Below are positions 9,001 to 14,358 of a DNA stretch of 20,740 bases, piece by piece. Made by a program: the position numbers and the translations under genes. The notes under the pieces are model-generated. The model saw nothing but the letters and a program-made list of their open reading frames with translations. It had not been told where the DNA came from and did no database searches. The DNA lies in the NCBI GenBank assembly GCA_964645155.1, contig CAZYBG010000053.1:1-20740 (forward strand), read 5' to 3'. Positions within the stretch are counted from its first letter, which is position 1. Each line of letters starts with the position of its first letter. Origin of the DNA: CAZYBG01 sp964645155 (GTDB taxonomy: Bacteria; Pseudomonadota; Alphaproteobacteria; Rhodobacterales; Rhodobacteraceae).

Positions 9001-10140
9001 CCCGGCCCGGCAGTCGGCCCCGGGCGCCGTCTCGCCGCAGTAGACGACCGCGTTGAGGTCGCCGTGCACGATCTCGGCGCGCGCGGCCCGCAGCACCTCG
9101 GTCTGCGGCACCCCGATCGGGCGCAGCATGTTCAGGTACGGCACGCCGGCGGCATCGACCGCCTCGTAGTCGAGCGCGCCGGTCCGGCTGTGCAGCGGCG
9201 CGCCGTCGGCGCCGCGCGGCCAGACCGCGTCGAACGCCGCCTGCGTCGTCTGGCTGCGATACCAGGTCGATCCCGCGCGTTCGGCCACCACGGCCCCGAA
9301 AAGGCCGTGGACGAGCGACCCGCCGTCGCCCTGCCCGCCCGCCGGCGCGGCGAGCGAGGCGAAGAAATAGGGGCCCTCGCGGTCGATCCGGTAGGCGCAG
9401 ACGAAGCTGGCGTCGCCGCCGACCGCATCGGTGCCGCGGCAGGCGCCGTGCACCGGCGCGCCGTCGCCGAGCGGCACCGGCGTCAGCCCCTGCGCCACGA
9501 GGTTCACAAGCCGCGTCGCCGGCCAGTTTCCTTCGGGCACCGAGAGGCTCGGGTCGGCCCCCGTCTCGCAGGCCGCCTCGCCGTGGTCGACGCGCGCGGC
9601 GTCGCCCTCCGAGACGCCGGCGCGCAGTTCGGCGCGGTAGGCATCGTCGTGCCCGCTCCGGCCGCAGAAGTCGTGCGAGAAGTCGGCCGCCGGCTGCTGC
9701 AGCAGGTTGGTGACGCGCACCACCAGCGTATCGCCGACATTGGCCCGCAGCGTCAGCGGCCGCGGGCGCTCGCAATCCTTCAGCCGGACCGCGCCCGCCG
9801 CCAGCGCAGTGCCGTCGTTGCCCGCCTCGGTCCCGGTAAGGCGGGCACAGTCAGCCGCGAGAAGCGGCCGCGCCGGCGCCGCCTCGTCGAGGGGCGCCAC
9901 GTCGCGGCGCAGCGCGAAGATCATGCCGTAGGGATCGAACGAGCCGAACCTGTTGTAGACGATGGTCTGGTCGATCGCCGCGATGTCGGCACAGATCGTG
10001 CGGCCCTCGGTCCCCGCGACCCCGCACCATTCTGCCCCGGTCTCGGCGGTCTCGGCGGCAGTTGCGATCGGTGGCGAGACGGCGAGCAGCGCAAGGCCAA
10101 AGATGCAACCCATACCCAGTGAAATCGGACGCGGCGCCAT
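3043..10140 (-). CDS. Giant exported multicopper oxidase, 2365 residues, with several cupredoxin domains
   Basis: Start ATG 10140 has GAGG seven bases upstream and a Sec signal peptide (residues 1-28). Seen copper motifs, in order: HVFHLHAHQW near residue 513 (type 1 and trinuclear ligands); HCHLYPHFAQGM near 585 (HCH, type 1 Cys, axial Met); GQHIHLVKF near 1021; and THDHFGPSSIQQHG near 1138. This is a complete multicopper oxidase set, but the usual C-terminal pair comes first and the usual N-terminal pair second. Strand motifs of the type G(D/E)x(V/I)xxRxxN recur near 138, 992, 1483, 1817 and 2273, indicating repeated cupredoxins. The copies near 1497/1653 and 2290/2333 have lost the ligands. 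An Ala/Pro-rich linker lies near 855-875. CxxC pairs stand near 457 and 2208. Known: very large multicopper oxidases include the Mn(II) oxidases MnxG and McoA. The operon adds a SCO copper chaperone and a cytochrome c. Substrate is not shown by sequence; Mn(II) oxidation is a hypothesis. Confidence 0.93.
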   Translation of the reverse strand: MAPRPISLGMGCIFGLALLAVSPPIATAAETAETGAEWCGVAGTEGRTICADIAAIDQTIVYNRFGSFDPYGMIFALRRDVAPLDEAAPARPLLAADCARLTGTEAGNDGTALAAGAVRLKDCERPRPLTLRANVGDTLVVRVTNLLQQPAADFSHDFCGRSGHDDAYRAELRAGVSEGDAARVDHGEAACETGADPSLSVPEGNWPATRLVNLVAQGLTPVPLGDGAPVHGACRGTDAVGGDASFVCAYRIDREGPYFFASLAAPAGGQGDGGSLVHGLFGAVVAERAGSTWYRSQTTQAAFDAVWPRGADGAPLHSRTGALDYEAVDAAGVPYLNMLRPIGVPQTEVLRAARAEIVHGDLNAVVYCGETAPGADCRAGGDGLYQRVPGETPAQAFREFSVFFHDELKAFYTRNFEELGQLGQMTGVRDGFAINYGASGMGGVLLANRKGIGPAAGCMECLYEEFFLTSWANGDPALLERFADDPSNVHHSYLNDPVVFRNFHAGPKETHVFHLHAHQWFSGNDPNRGSYLDSQTVAPQQGFTYNIYHGGQRDPAGNGAGWWGQQGSGNRNRTIGDSIFHCHLYPHFAQGMWALWRVHDVLEDGLRRLPDGQAHEGLSLTFADRSPDFALGKRPGSVDQATGAWIAEARGTPVPALVPLPGEPLPLLPSYANGPVWGDEAPAAPADEGAAMPGYPFYVAGEAGHRPPQAPLDIARDLGPAPAGDVDDRDAAGTGGWLDGGLPRHVMLAGSAREMPFAVPPIDPAALPDAARARLLSQIVAKAFALGDLTAKPTRADIRLLDNAGTPLERAAMGFHFDGRVYDPAGGDAGPLRLIQPDGSAASFDAGSYSTTRAPVPASAAAPAPPAAAGVPGFAVNGSPPKPGAPFADPCGIPAGVAPPLRLGGGDPLHADPFDYFRDPFLTGFRRYEVSAVQLDLVVNSAGWHDPQARINVLTANSDRYKDNDPAAARISPVISDREEPFFFRALSGECIEFRHTNELPKDLALDDFQVRTPTDTVGQHIHLVKFDVTSSDGSGNGWNYEDGTFAADEIALRRCASTLGTVYGTDGTPGDHLSIGAEECVDGKPVMQDIWRHALSANRGRFQTTVQRWFADPILSPQGDGALRDRTLRTVFTHDHFGPSSIQQHGFYSALVVEPEAQFGADGAPAHGLAAVCDEGGAACYDPPDIADQLATVAFGTETMTGARKLVLMHQGQPDPLTEVHPDFREYALSVADFALLYDPRDRISEREFREQAGVWWLPDSGGGGQGMATLYCEALWRLSPALLAQFCGSGLARDAAGNWAAGDDVPPAWLAAGRPGDHAHAGDHWPDLFVQWPPAASEIAALRRHAVAYRQRAAGLPGAPFAERSLAMPVAPPARPEAISVDHHDPYLVNYRGAPIPLRVGDKVAGADHSNDCAPLAMGVPGAHGAADSAVVAALAGGDFPLCSRDRQLTGPKGDMGFALSSWLHGDPETPLLEAYQGEKIMVRLIQGAQEVQHGFRLLGHPFRRNPDQSFGRGMLPLGMSAAFAAAPTRHRACAERLASGRPEQYRKWLEEGPDAFAAAPYTAGDLAYWTEFETLLAECDNADGFTFVQEIGISEHFEIQGSLRADVDASLERRLSEGVAPAPVVAPEAGRQVPNGVADTLYDFGSVDALWNGAWGLMRIYEDTDTLEPQTAQPIGERLAALSVIGSNERRRAGFAPSPGDTIAPLRPATSGLSCPFNTAGHASAANHSTEAVVVALQTADIWPDGTGYGGPRHDPDGLMLALLPPETWPEGGLFAEDAAWGALDRQAVLDAVEAAYTAGPEPFVLRANAGDCVALRFVNLLTEVPGGGLRDLLGDARATPIAPLDLDPAYGADGEDAAGFVRRMRLDRPEAGTPAGGLRPSARLALRIGLPGMDLRRDLPMGIGYMADTMPPAAAGSVPVSPAFMFYAGRYRVNLPDPGAEQAMIDDTALGLWETGADGTLRLADPGGHPEAPRGPLVAEPVLIEAQPGEDGLFDLLGKTYVLAVDLDSGAFDLAAPGSAATAALREAICAAAAAVPDCAAAFDAFAADFAVEAARQARIALDQRTHWIPYAFGAVPVTSTADMISHTPHGLFGVIDVLPRDWALDAAASHQVVSAPADPQPRRTVRHVPAGAGLPLALTVAAGPSGGAADPGQVRLREFVLFFQDGVALRDRDARTAWVWDDTGQPVRDLPDGAPIRPVADCHVCDDSYDLGESAVNYVSVPFSQALREQTGVHLEDHDDLNLQQFPADFVPATGGAVRLMACAGEQVVIRVIHPGGRARQRAFVMNGYGYEDLFPGFGFANAALLTPGKSVSAWLTPTLREGVAIWHDGPFTRRAGGVWGMIDVKAPGEALGEGGETCP

Positions 10141-10181
10141 AACACCCTCGGTGCAAATGAGTCGTTCAACAAATTACGCCA

Positions 10182-10210
10182 GTGATACCAGATTTGTGCT
10201 ATTGTTTCAC
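10182..10210 (-). promoter_or_regulatory. Candidate sigma70-type promoter for the oxidase operon
   Basis: On the minus strand, GTGAAA (10210-10205) and TATCAC (10187-10182) are 17 bases apart. Each matches four of six consensus bases. They lie about 45 bases upstream of the oxidase start, within a stretch clearly richer in A+T than its surroundings. The match is weak and by eye only; other placements are possible. Confidence 0.28.
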
Positions 10211-10218
10211 GGATTTCA

Positions 10219-10231
10219 TGACGTAGCGTCA
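10219..10231. promoter_or_regulatory. Short perfect inverted repeat in the divergent intergenic region, possible operator
   Basis: TGACG, a 3-base spacer TAG, then CGTCA. It lies between the start of the multicopper oxidase (10140) and that of the protease-fusion gene (10267), 36 bases before the latter. The whole 126-base region between the two genes is more A+T-rich than the rest. A five-base arm can arise by chance, so binding by a regulator is only a possibility. No regulator gene is in the window. Confidence 0.3.
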
Positions 10232-10266
10232 AAACGCACCACCCTTTTCCAGCAGGCTTCGATTTC

Positions 10267-13077
10267 ATGCCGCACTTTGTCGCAAGTTCCAGGGACATTC
10301 CGTCGCTCCAGGCCATGATCGCGGCCCACGCCGCGCCCGCCCCCGCCGGCTCGGTGGTGGGCGACATCATCCGCGCCTTCCGGCCGTCGCGCCACGTCTC
10401 GCTGAACCCGCTGTTCGATCCGGCCGACCCGCCGCGCGACTTCGCGACCCCGCAGGACCTCGCCCGGATCGCGCAGGCGGTTGCGGCGGCCGCGCCCTCG
10501 GTCGGCCGTCTCGAGGTGCAGGGCGAGGACGGCGCCTGGATCGCCTCGACGACCTGCTTCCGGGTCGGCGCGGCCGGACGGCTCGTCGCCACCGCCGGCC
10601 ATGCGATGGAGACGCTCCTCACCCCCGCCGCCCGCATCCTCGGCGCGCTGCCGTTCCGGCACCGCGGCCCGCTGCGGCCGGCGCGGGTCAACTTCGATCC
10701 GCTCGGCCGCCAGGACCAGCCGGCCGCGCTGGTCCCGGTCGCGGCGCTGCGCGCCTGCCATTCAGCCTGGGACCTCCTCGTCTGCGAGCTCGGCGGCGCG
10801 GCGCCGCTGCCGCCGCCGCTCGCGCTCGAGGACGATGCCGGCTGGGGCGCGGACGAGGGCAATCCTGTCCTCGTGCTCGGTCACCCGGCGCTCGACCTCG
10901 GCGCGGCGCATGCGGCGTTCCCGGCGGCCTTCGGCGCGGCACCGCTGCCCGGCCTCCACGCCGCCCCCGGGCGGCTGGTCCGCCCTCCCGCCGGCGTCGC
11001 GTTTCCGCTGCCGCCCTGGCCGCGCCCCGATGCCGCGCTGGCCGCCTGCCGCCACGACGCGACGACGCTGCGCGGCAGCTCGGGCGCGCCGGTCATCGGC
11101 CTTCTCTCCGGCAAGGTCGTCGGGCTGCACTATCGCGGCGGGCTCTTCGAGGCCGACGAGGGGCGCGAGACGCTCGACATCAACCTGTCGGTCAACATCC
11201 CCGTCGCGCTGGCCGAACCGCGTCTGGCCGAACTGCTGGTGAAGGGCGGCACGCCCGCCGAAGTCGACGCGGTTCCCCCGACCGACTGGAGCCCGCGCAT
11301 CCCGGCCTGGAAGGCCGAGGGCCTCGGGCCCGGCACGCATGAAAGCGCCTGGTCGGCGACGGCCGCAGCGGACGGCGAGGTTCCGGCGCCCTTCGCGGGG
11401 GTGGTCTGCGACCGCCCCGACTTCCGCGACTACTTCTATCAGGCCGGCCTCGCCACGCTGCCCGACACGCTCGACCCCGCGCCCGATCCCGCACGGCTGA
11501 TCCGCGATCAGGGCTTCTCGCGCGCCTGCACCGGCTTTGCCCTGGCCGCGGCGGTCGACCGCCAGCTTGCGCTGCAGAAACGCGCCGGCGGCCCGGTCAG
11601 CGCGCGGATGCTCTACGAGGCCGCGAAGCTTCACGACGAATGGATCGACCGGCCCGGCGGCGGCAGCAGCCTGCGCGGCGCGATCAAGGGCTTCTTCCAG
11701 AACGGCGTCTGCGCCGAGGCCTCGGCCCCCTGGGGCGCGCCCGGCCGCTGGACGCTGACCCGCGCCATCGCGAAGGAGGCGCGCCAGGTCACGCTCGGCG
11801 CCTATTTCCGCCTGCCGCCCGACCTTCTGGCCTTCCAGGCGGCGCTGGGCGAGGTCGGCTCGGTCCTCGTCTCGGCGCATATCCATGCCGGCTGGCAGCG
11901 GCCGACGTCGCGCCGCATCGGCCGGATCCCGTTCCGCCGCGGTCGGGTGGGCGCGCATGCCTTCGTCCTCGTCGGCTACGACCCCGAGGGCTTCGTGATC
12001 CAGAACGCCTGGGGCAAGGACTGGGGCGTCTGGAAGGACCAGCCCGGCCTCGCCCACTGGAGCTACGAGGACTGGGCCGAGAACCTGCTCGACGCCTGGG
12101 TGCTGCGCCTCGCCCCGGGCCAGCCGCGGTCGTTCGACCTCCGCCCGAAGATCGCCGCGACCGTCGCCGCGACCGAGGCGAAGGCGGCGCCGAAGGCCGG
12201 CACGGCGCTGCCCGTGCCGCGCCGCCACAGCCTGATCGGCCACCTCGTGCAGAGCGAGGCGGAGGGCTTCGTGACCGCCGGGCCGCTCGGCGCCGGCCTC
12301 GCCGCGCTGCGCGAGACCGCCCTCTACCTCGCGACCGACGAGGCGCGGAAGAAGTACCGCCGGCTCGCCTTCGTCGTGCACGACCCGTTCCTCGGCGCCG
12401 ACGCGGTGGCACGGATCGCGGGCACGCTCGTCGCGCCGCTGAAGGCGAAGGGGGTCTACCCCGTGCACCTCCTGCACGCGCTGAGCGAGGTCGAGACGAT
12501 CCGCCTGCGCATCCTGTCGGAGGCCCTGCAGGCGACCGAGCGCTACGCCGCCGATCCGGCGGCGCTGTCGGACTTCGTCGTGCGCCGGGCGCGTCTCACC
12601 ACGCGCCGCCTGTGGGAGCAGTACCGCGCCGGCCTCGACCGCGCCGCCGCCCATGGCGGGCCGGTCTGGACGGCGATGGCGACCCTCCTGGTCGAGGCCG
12701 GCGACGGCCGCGCGGCGAGCTTCTGCGCGATCGGCTCCGGCGCGATCCTCGCCGCGGCGCTGGCACGCGGAAACACCGCCGAGGCGCTGGGAGCGGCGGA
12801 CCTGCGCAGCGTCCACGTGGCGCCGACGGTCACCGCGGCCGACGGCCGGTCGCGGGTCTGGCGCCTGCCGCCGGCCCGGCCCGGCGCCGACGAGATCCCG
12901 GGCTACCGCGGCGACTGGCCCGACCTCGTGGCGGAGGCCTATCTGGCCCCCGACAGCCTGCCGCGCCGGCCCGCCGGAGCCCCCCTCAGCCGGCGCATCC
13001 CCGACCTTCCGGCAACCCGCCTCGTCACCGCGTTCGAGGACGAGGGCTGGCGCGCCGCGCTGGTGCGGGCGATCTGA
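10267..13077 (+). CDS. Dual protease fusion: trypsin-like serine protease + papain-like C1 protease + degenerate alpha/beta-hydrolase-like domain
   Basis: A 936-residue protein without a signal peptide, so probably cytoplasmic. Residues about 75-330 form a trypsin-like domain with the full triad: His112 (VATAGHAM), Asp169 (SAWDLLVCEL) and Ser272 (LRGSSGAPVIG). Residues about 385-625 form a C1 papain-like domain: Cys421 (RDQGFSRACTGFAL, with the oxyanion Gln three residues into the motif), His564 (GAHAFVLVGYD) and Asn580 (IQNAWGKDWG). Residues about 650-935 contain KYRRLAFVVHDPFLG (His705), then AKGVYPVHLLHALSEVETIR and FCAIGSGAILAAAL (819-830). This layout recalls alpha/beta-hydrolase-like domains with HGG and GHSAG motifs, but both motifs are altered, so it is probably inactive or divergent. 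The ATG at 10267 has only a weak GCAGG upstream; the next ATG (10315) would cost 16 residues and no domain. It is divergent from the oxidase operon. The substrate is unknown. Similar protease and hydrolase-like modules occur in bacterial effector and conflict proteins, so a defence or stress role is possible but not shown. Confidence 0.88.
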   Translation: MPHFVASSRDIPSLQAMIAAHAAPAPAGSVVGDIIRAFRPSRHVSLNPLFDPADPPRDFATPQDLARIAQAVAAAAPSVGRLEVQGEDGAWIASTTCFRVGAAGRLVATAGHAMETLLTPAARILGALPFRHRGPLRPARVNFDPLGRQDQPAALVPVAALRACHSAWDLLVCELGGAAPLPPPLALEDDAGWGADEGNPVLVLGHPALDLGAAHAAFPAAFGAAPLPGLHAAPGRLVRPPAGVAFPLPPWPRPDAALAACRHDATTLRGSSGAPVIGLLSGKVVGLHYRGGLFEADEGRETLDINLSVNIPVALAEPRLAELLVKGGTPAEVDAVPPTDWSPRIPAWKAEGLGPGTHESAWSATAAADGEVPAPFAGVVCDRPDFRDYFYQAGLATLPDTLDPAPDPARLIRDQGFSRACTGFALAAAVDRQLALQKRAGGPVSARMLYEAAKLHDEWIDRPGGGSSLRGAIKGFFQNGVCAEASAPWGAPGRWTLTRAIAKEARQVTLGAYFRLPPDLLAFQAALGEVGSVLVSAHIHAGWQRPTSRRIGRIPFRRGRVGAHAFVLVGYDPEGFVIQNAWGKDWGVWKDQPGLAHWSYEDWAENLLDAWVLRLAPGQPRSFDLRPKIAATVAATEAKAAPKAGTALPVPRRHSLIGHLVQSEAEGFVTAGPLGAGLAALRETALYLATDEARKKYRRLAFVVHDPFLGADAVARIAGTLVAPLKAKGVYPVHLLHALSEVETIRLRILSEALQATERYAADPAALSDFVVRRARLTTRRLWEQYRAGLDRAAAHGGPVWTAMATLLVEAGDGRAASFCAIGSGAILAAALARGNTAEALGAADLRSVHVAPTVTAADGRSRVWRLPPARPGADEIPGYRGDWPDLVAEAYLAPDSLPRRPAGAPLSRRIPDLPATRLVTAFEDEGWRAALVRAI

Positions 13078-13082
13078 AGGCG

Positions 13083-13106
13083 CGTGCCGCCGCTCAGCGC
13101 GGCGCG
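13083..13106. terminator. Hairpin between convergent genes, possible bidirectional terminator
   Basis: The 33-base gap between the protease fusion (stop at 13077) and the convergent SnoaL-like gene (stop at 13111) can fold into a 10-pair stem. The arms are 13083-13093 and 13097-13106, with one bulged C at 13090, one G-U pair and a TCA loop. There is no T-run on either side, so it is not a classic intrinsic terminator. Position supports a role in ending transcription from both sides. Confidence 0.38.
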
Positions 13107-13110
13107 GCCG

Positions 13111-14196
13111 TCAGGGGTGCCGGCGCCGCGGGCCGATGACCTGCCGCATCCGCCCGAGCGCGTCGAAGCCCATCTGCCGCAGCAGGTCGAGCATGTCGAG
13201 CGGCACCCAGTTCTCGCGGATCAGCCCCTCGTGGTGCAGATAGAAGTCCATCACCCGCATGGTGACCTCCCGGCCGGTGGGCGGCAGCCCGCAGAACCCG
13301 CCGCCCGCATGCACCGCATAGACCGACGGCCAGCCGCCGGTGACCGAGTAAGGGCCGTCGCCGATCCGGATGTAGTGGCCCGCGCCGTGGCGCTCGCGCG
13401 CGGCCATCACCTCCTCGAACGTCCCCTGCGGCCGGTGGAAGGCAACGCGGAACGGCAACTGGTGGCCGTCGACGAAGCCCGCGAGGCCGCGCGTCGTGCC
13501 GATGCCGGCGGGCCCGTACCACATCATCTTCGGGTGCCAGTGGTCGCGCTGCGGCATCGCGATCAGGCGCTCGGAGCTCAAGCCCGCGCGGTCGTCGTGC
13601 TCGGCCAGCGTGCGGTGCATGGCGAGCGTCTGGGCGAGGCTCGCCGCGCCCTCGGCCGGGTCGGACGGCGCCAGCCGCAGGCCGTCGGCGGTGAGCGGTC
13701 CGGGCCACATCTCGGGCGTACCCAGCGGCGCGGCGAGCGGCCAGAGATCGGCCTGCCGCATCATGTCGAGCACGTCCCAGAGAAGACTGGCCTGCACCGC
13801 GCGGCCATCGGGCCCGATCTGCCAGACCTCGCCGTAGCGCAGGTAGACGGCGCCGCCGGTCGCGGGGATGCCGAGCCAGTCGCGCCGCATCGTGCCGCAG
13901 TAGTGGCCGACGGCGGCGAGGTAGGTCCGCCCCTCGTGGCTGCCGCCGACGAACAGCGCATCGCGCCGCTCCAGATCGGGCAGCGCCGATTTCAGCGGCT
14001 GCCAGATCCGGGCCAGCGCCTCGGCATCGCCCGACGCCGCGTCGATCGGGTGCGCCACCCGCCACGCCGCGTCGGGGGCGGCGACGCGGGCCAGCGCGGC
14101 GGCGGTGTCGCGCGCCTCGGCGAGCGCCCGGAGCGCCGCGAGGAAGCCGCGCCGAAGCTCGGCCGAAGGCCCCTCGGCCGCAAGGACTGCTGTCAA
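13111..14196 (-). CDS. Tandem SnoaL-like (NTF2-fold) protein, 361 residues
   Basis: The TTG at 14196 was chosen because GGGGAGG stands eight bases upstream. The only in-frame ATG nearby (14268) lies inside the operator palindrome and has no ribosome binding site. The protein carries two SnoaL/polyketide-cyclase-like units. Unit 1, about 1-170, has HYCGTMRRDWLGIPATGG and YLRYGEVWQI. Unit 2, about 210-350, has HPKMMWYGPAGIG, GGFCGLPPTGREVTMRVMDF and a C-terminal hydrophobic helix region. The LPPTGREVT phrase is shared with the single-domain SnoaL-like protein of the facing operon (18680-19198). Known: this fold covers cyclases, isomerases, dehydratases and ligand-binding proteins, so the reaction cannot be read from the family. 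The divergent position and the shared regulatory region suggest it belongs to the same catabolic locus. No signal peptide is seen with the TTG start. Confidence 0.85.
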   Translation of the reverse strand: MTAVLAAEGPSAELRRGFLAALRALAEARDTAAALARVAAPDAAWRVAHPIDAASGDAEALARIWQPLKSALPDLERRDALFVGGSHEGRTYLAAVGHYCGTMRRDWLGIPATGGAVYLRYGEVWQIGPDGRAVQASLLWDVLDMMRQADLWPLAAPLGTPEMWPGPLTADGLRLAPSDPAEGAASLAQTLAMHRTLAEHDDRAGLSSERLIAMPQRDHWHPKMMWYGPAGIGTTRGLAGFVDGHQLPFRVAFHRPQGTFEEVMAARERHGAGHYIRIGDGPYSVTGGWPSVYAVHAGGGFCGLPPTGREVTMRVMDFYLHHEGLIRENWVPLDMLDLLRQMGFDALGRMRQVIGPRRRHP

Positions 14197-14211
14197 GTTA
14201 GGCACCTCCCC
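14194..14211 (-). promoter_or_regulatory. Ribosome binding site that decides a TTG start
   Basis: On the minus strand, GGGGAGG (14211-14205) is followed by an 8-base spacer and TTG (14196-14194). The homologous protein sequence begins directly after it. An in-frame GTG at 14205 overlaps the Shine-Dalgarno sequence itself and is therefore less likely. Confidence 0.6.
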
Positions 14212-14246
14212 TGCCGGACGCGGAAAGTCTTGGTCACGAATGAATG

Positions 14247-14271
14247 CGTATGCAAGTTTTTCTTGCATACG
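14247..14271. promoter_or_regulatory. Perfect 10-bp palindrome with T5 spacer, probable operator of the divergent transport locus
   Basis: CGTATGCAAG (14247-14256), then five T, then CTTGCATACG (14262-14271). It lies in the 162-base gap between the divergent tandem SnoaL gene and the ABC operon. Flanking bases add further half-sites: GAATGC at 14242 and again at 14271. Thus TTGCAT/ATGCAA also pair across ACGA at 14263-14278. Clustered half-sites of this kind are typical of dimeric repressors (GntR or LacI type). It could also fold as a hairpin, but five T in the loop and no T-run after the stem argue against a terminator. No regulator gene is in the window. Confidence 0.65.
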
Positions 14272-14358
14272 AATGCAACTGTGTGAACATGACAGCCAGA
14301 TGACCCCCGGGGCGGCGATTCCCGCTGACACTCTAGGGCATGTGACAGGGAGACAGAC

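Noticed and set aside
4222..10122. Very long plus-strand open frame (1966 codons) opposite the multicopper oxidase
   Set aside because: Its translation is Arg/Ala/Gly-rich with no motif, as expected for the antisense of a GC-rich gene. The minus strand has complete copper-binding motifs and a signal peptide.
14257..14271. Terminator reading of the palindrome with five T
   Set aside because: The T-run is in the loop, not after the stem, and the site lies between divergent starts, where an operator is more sensible.
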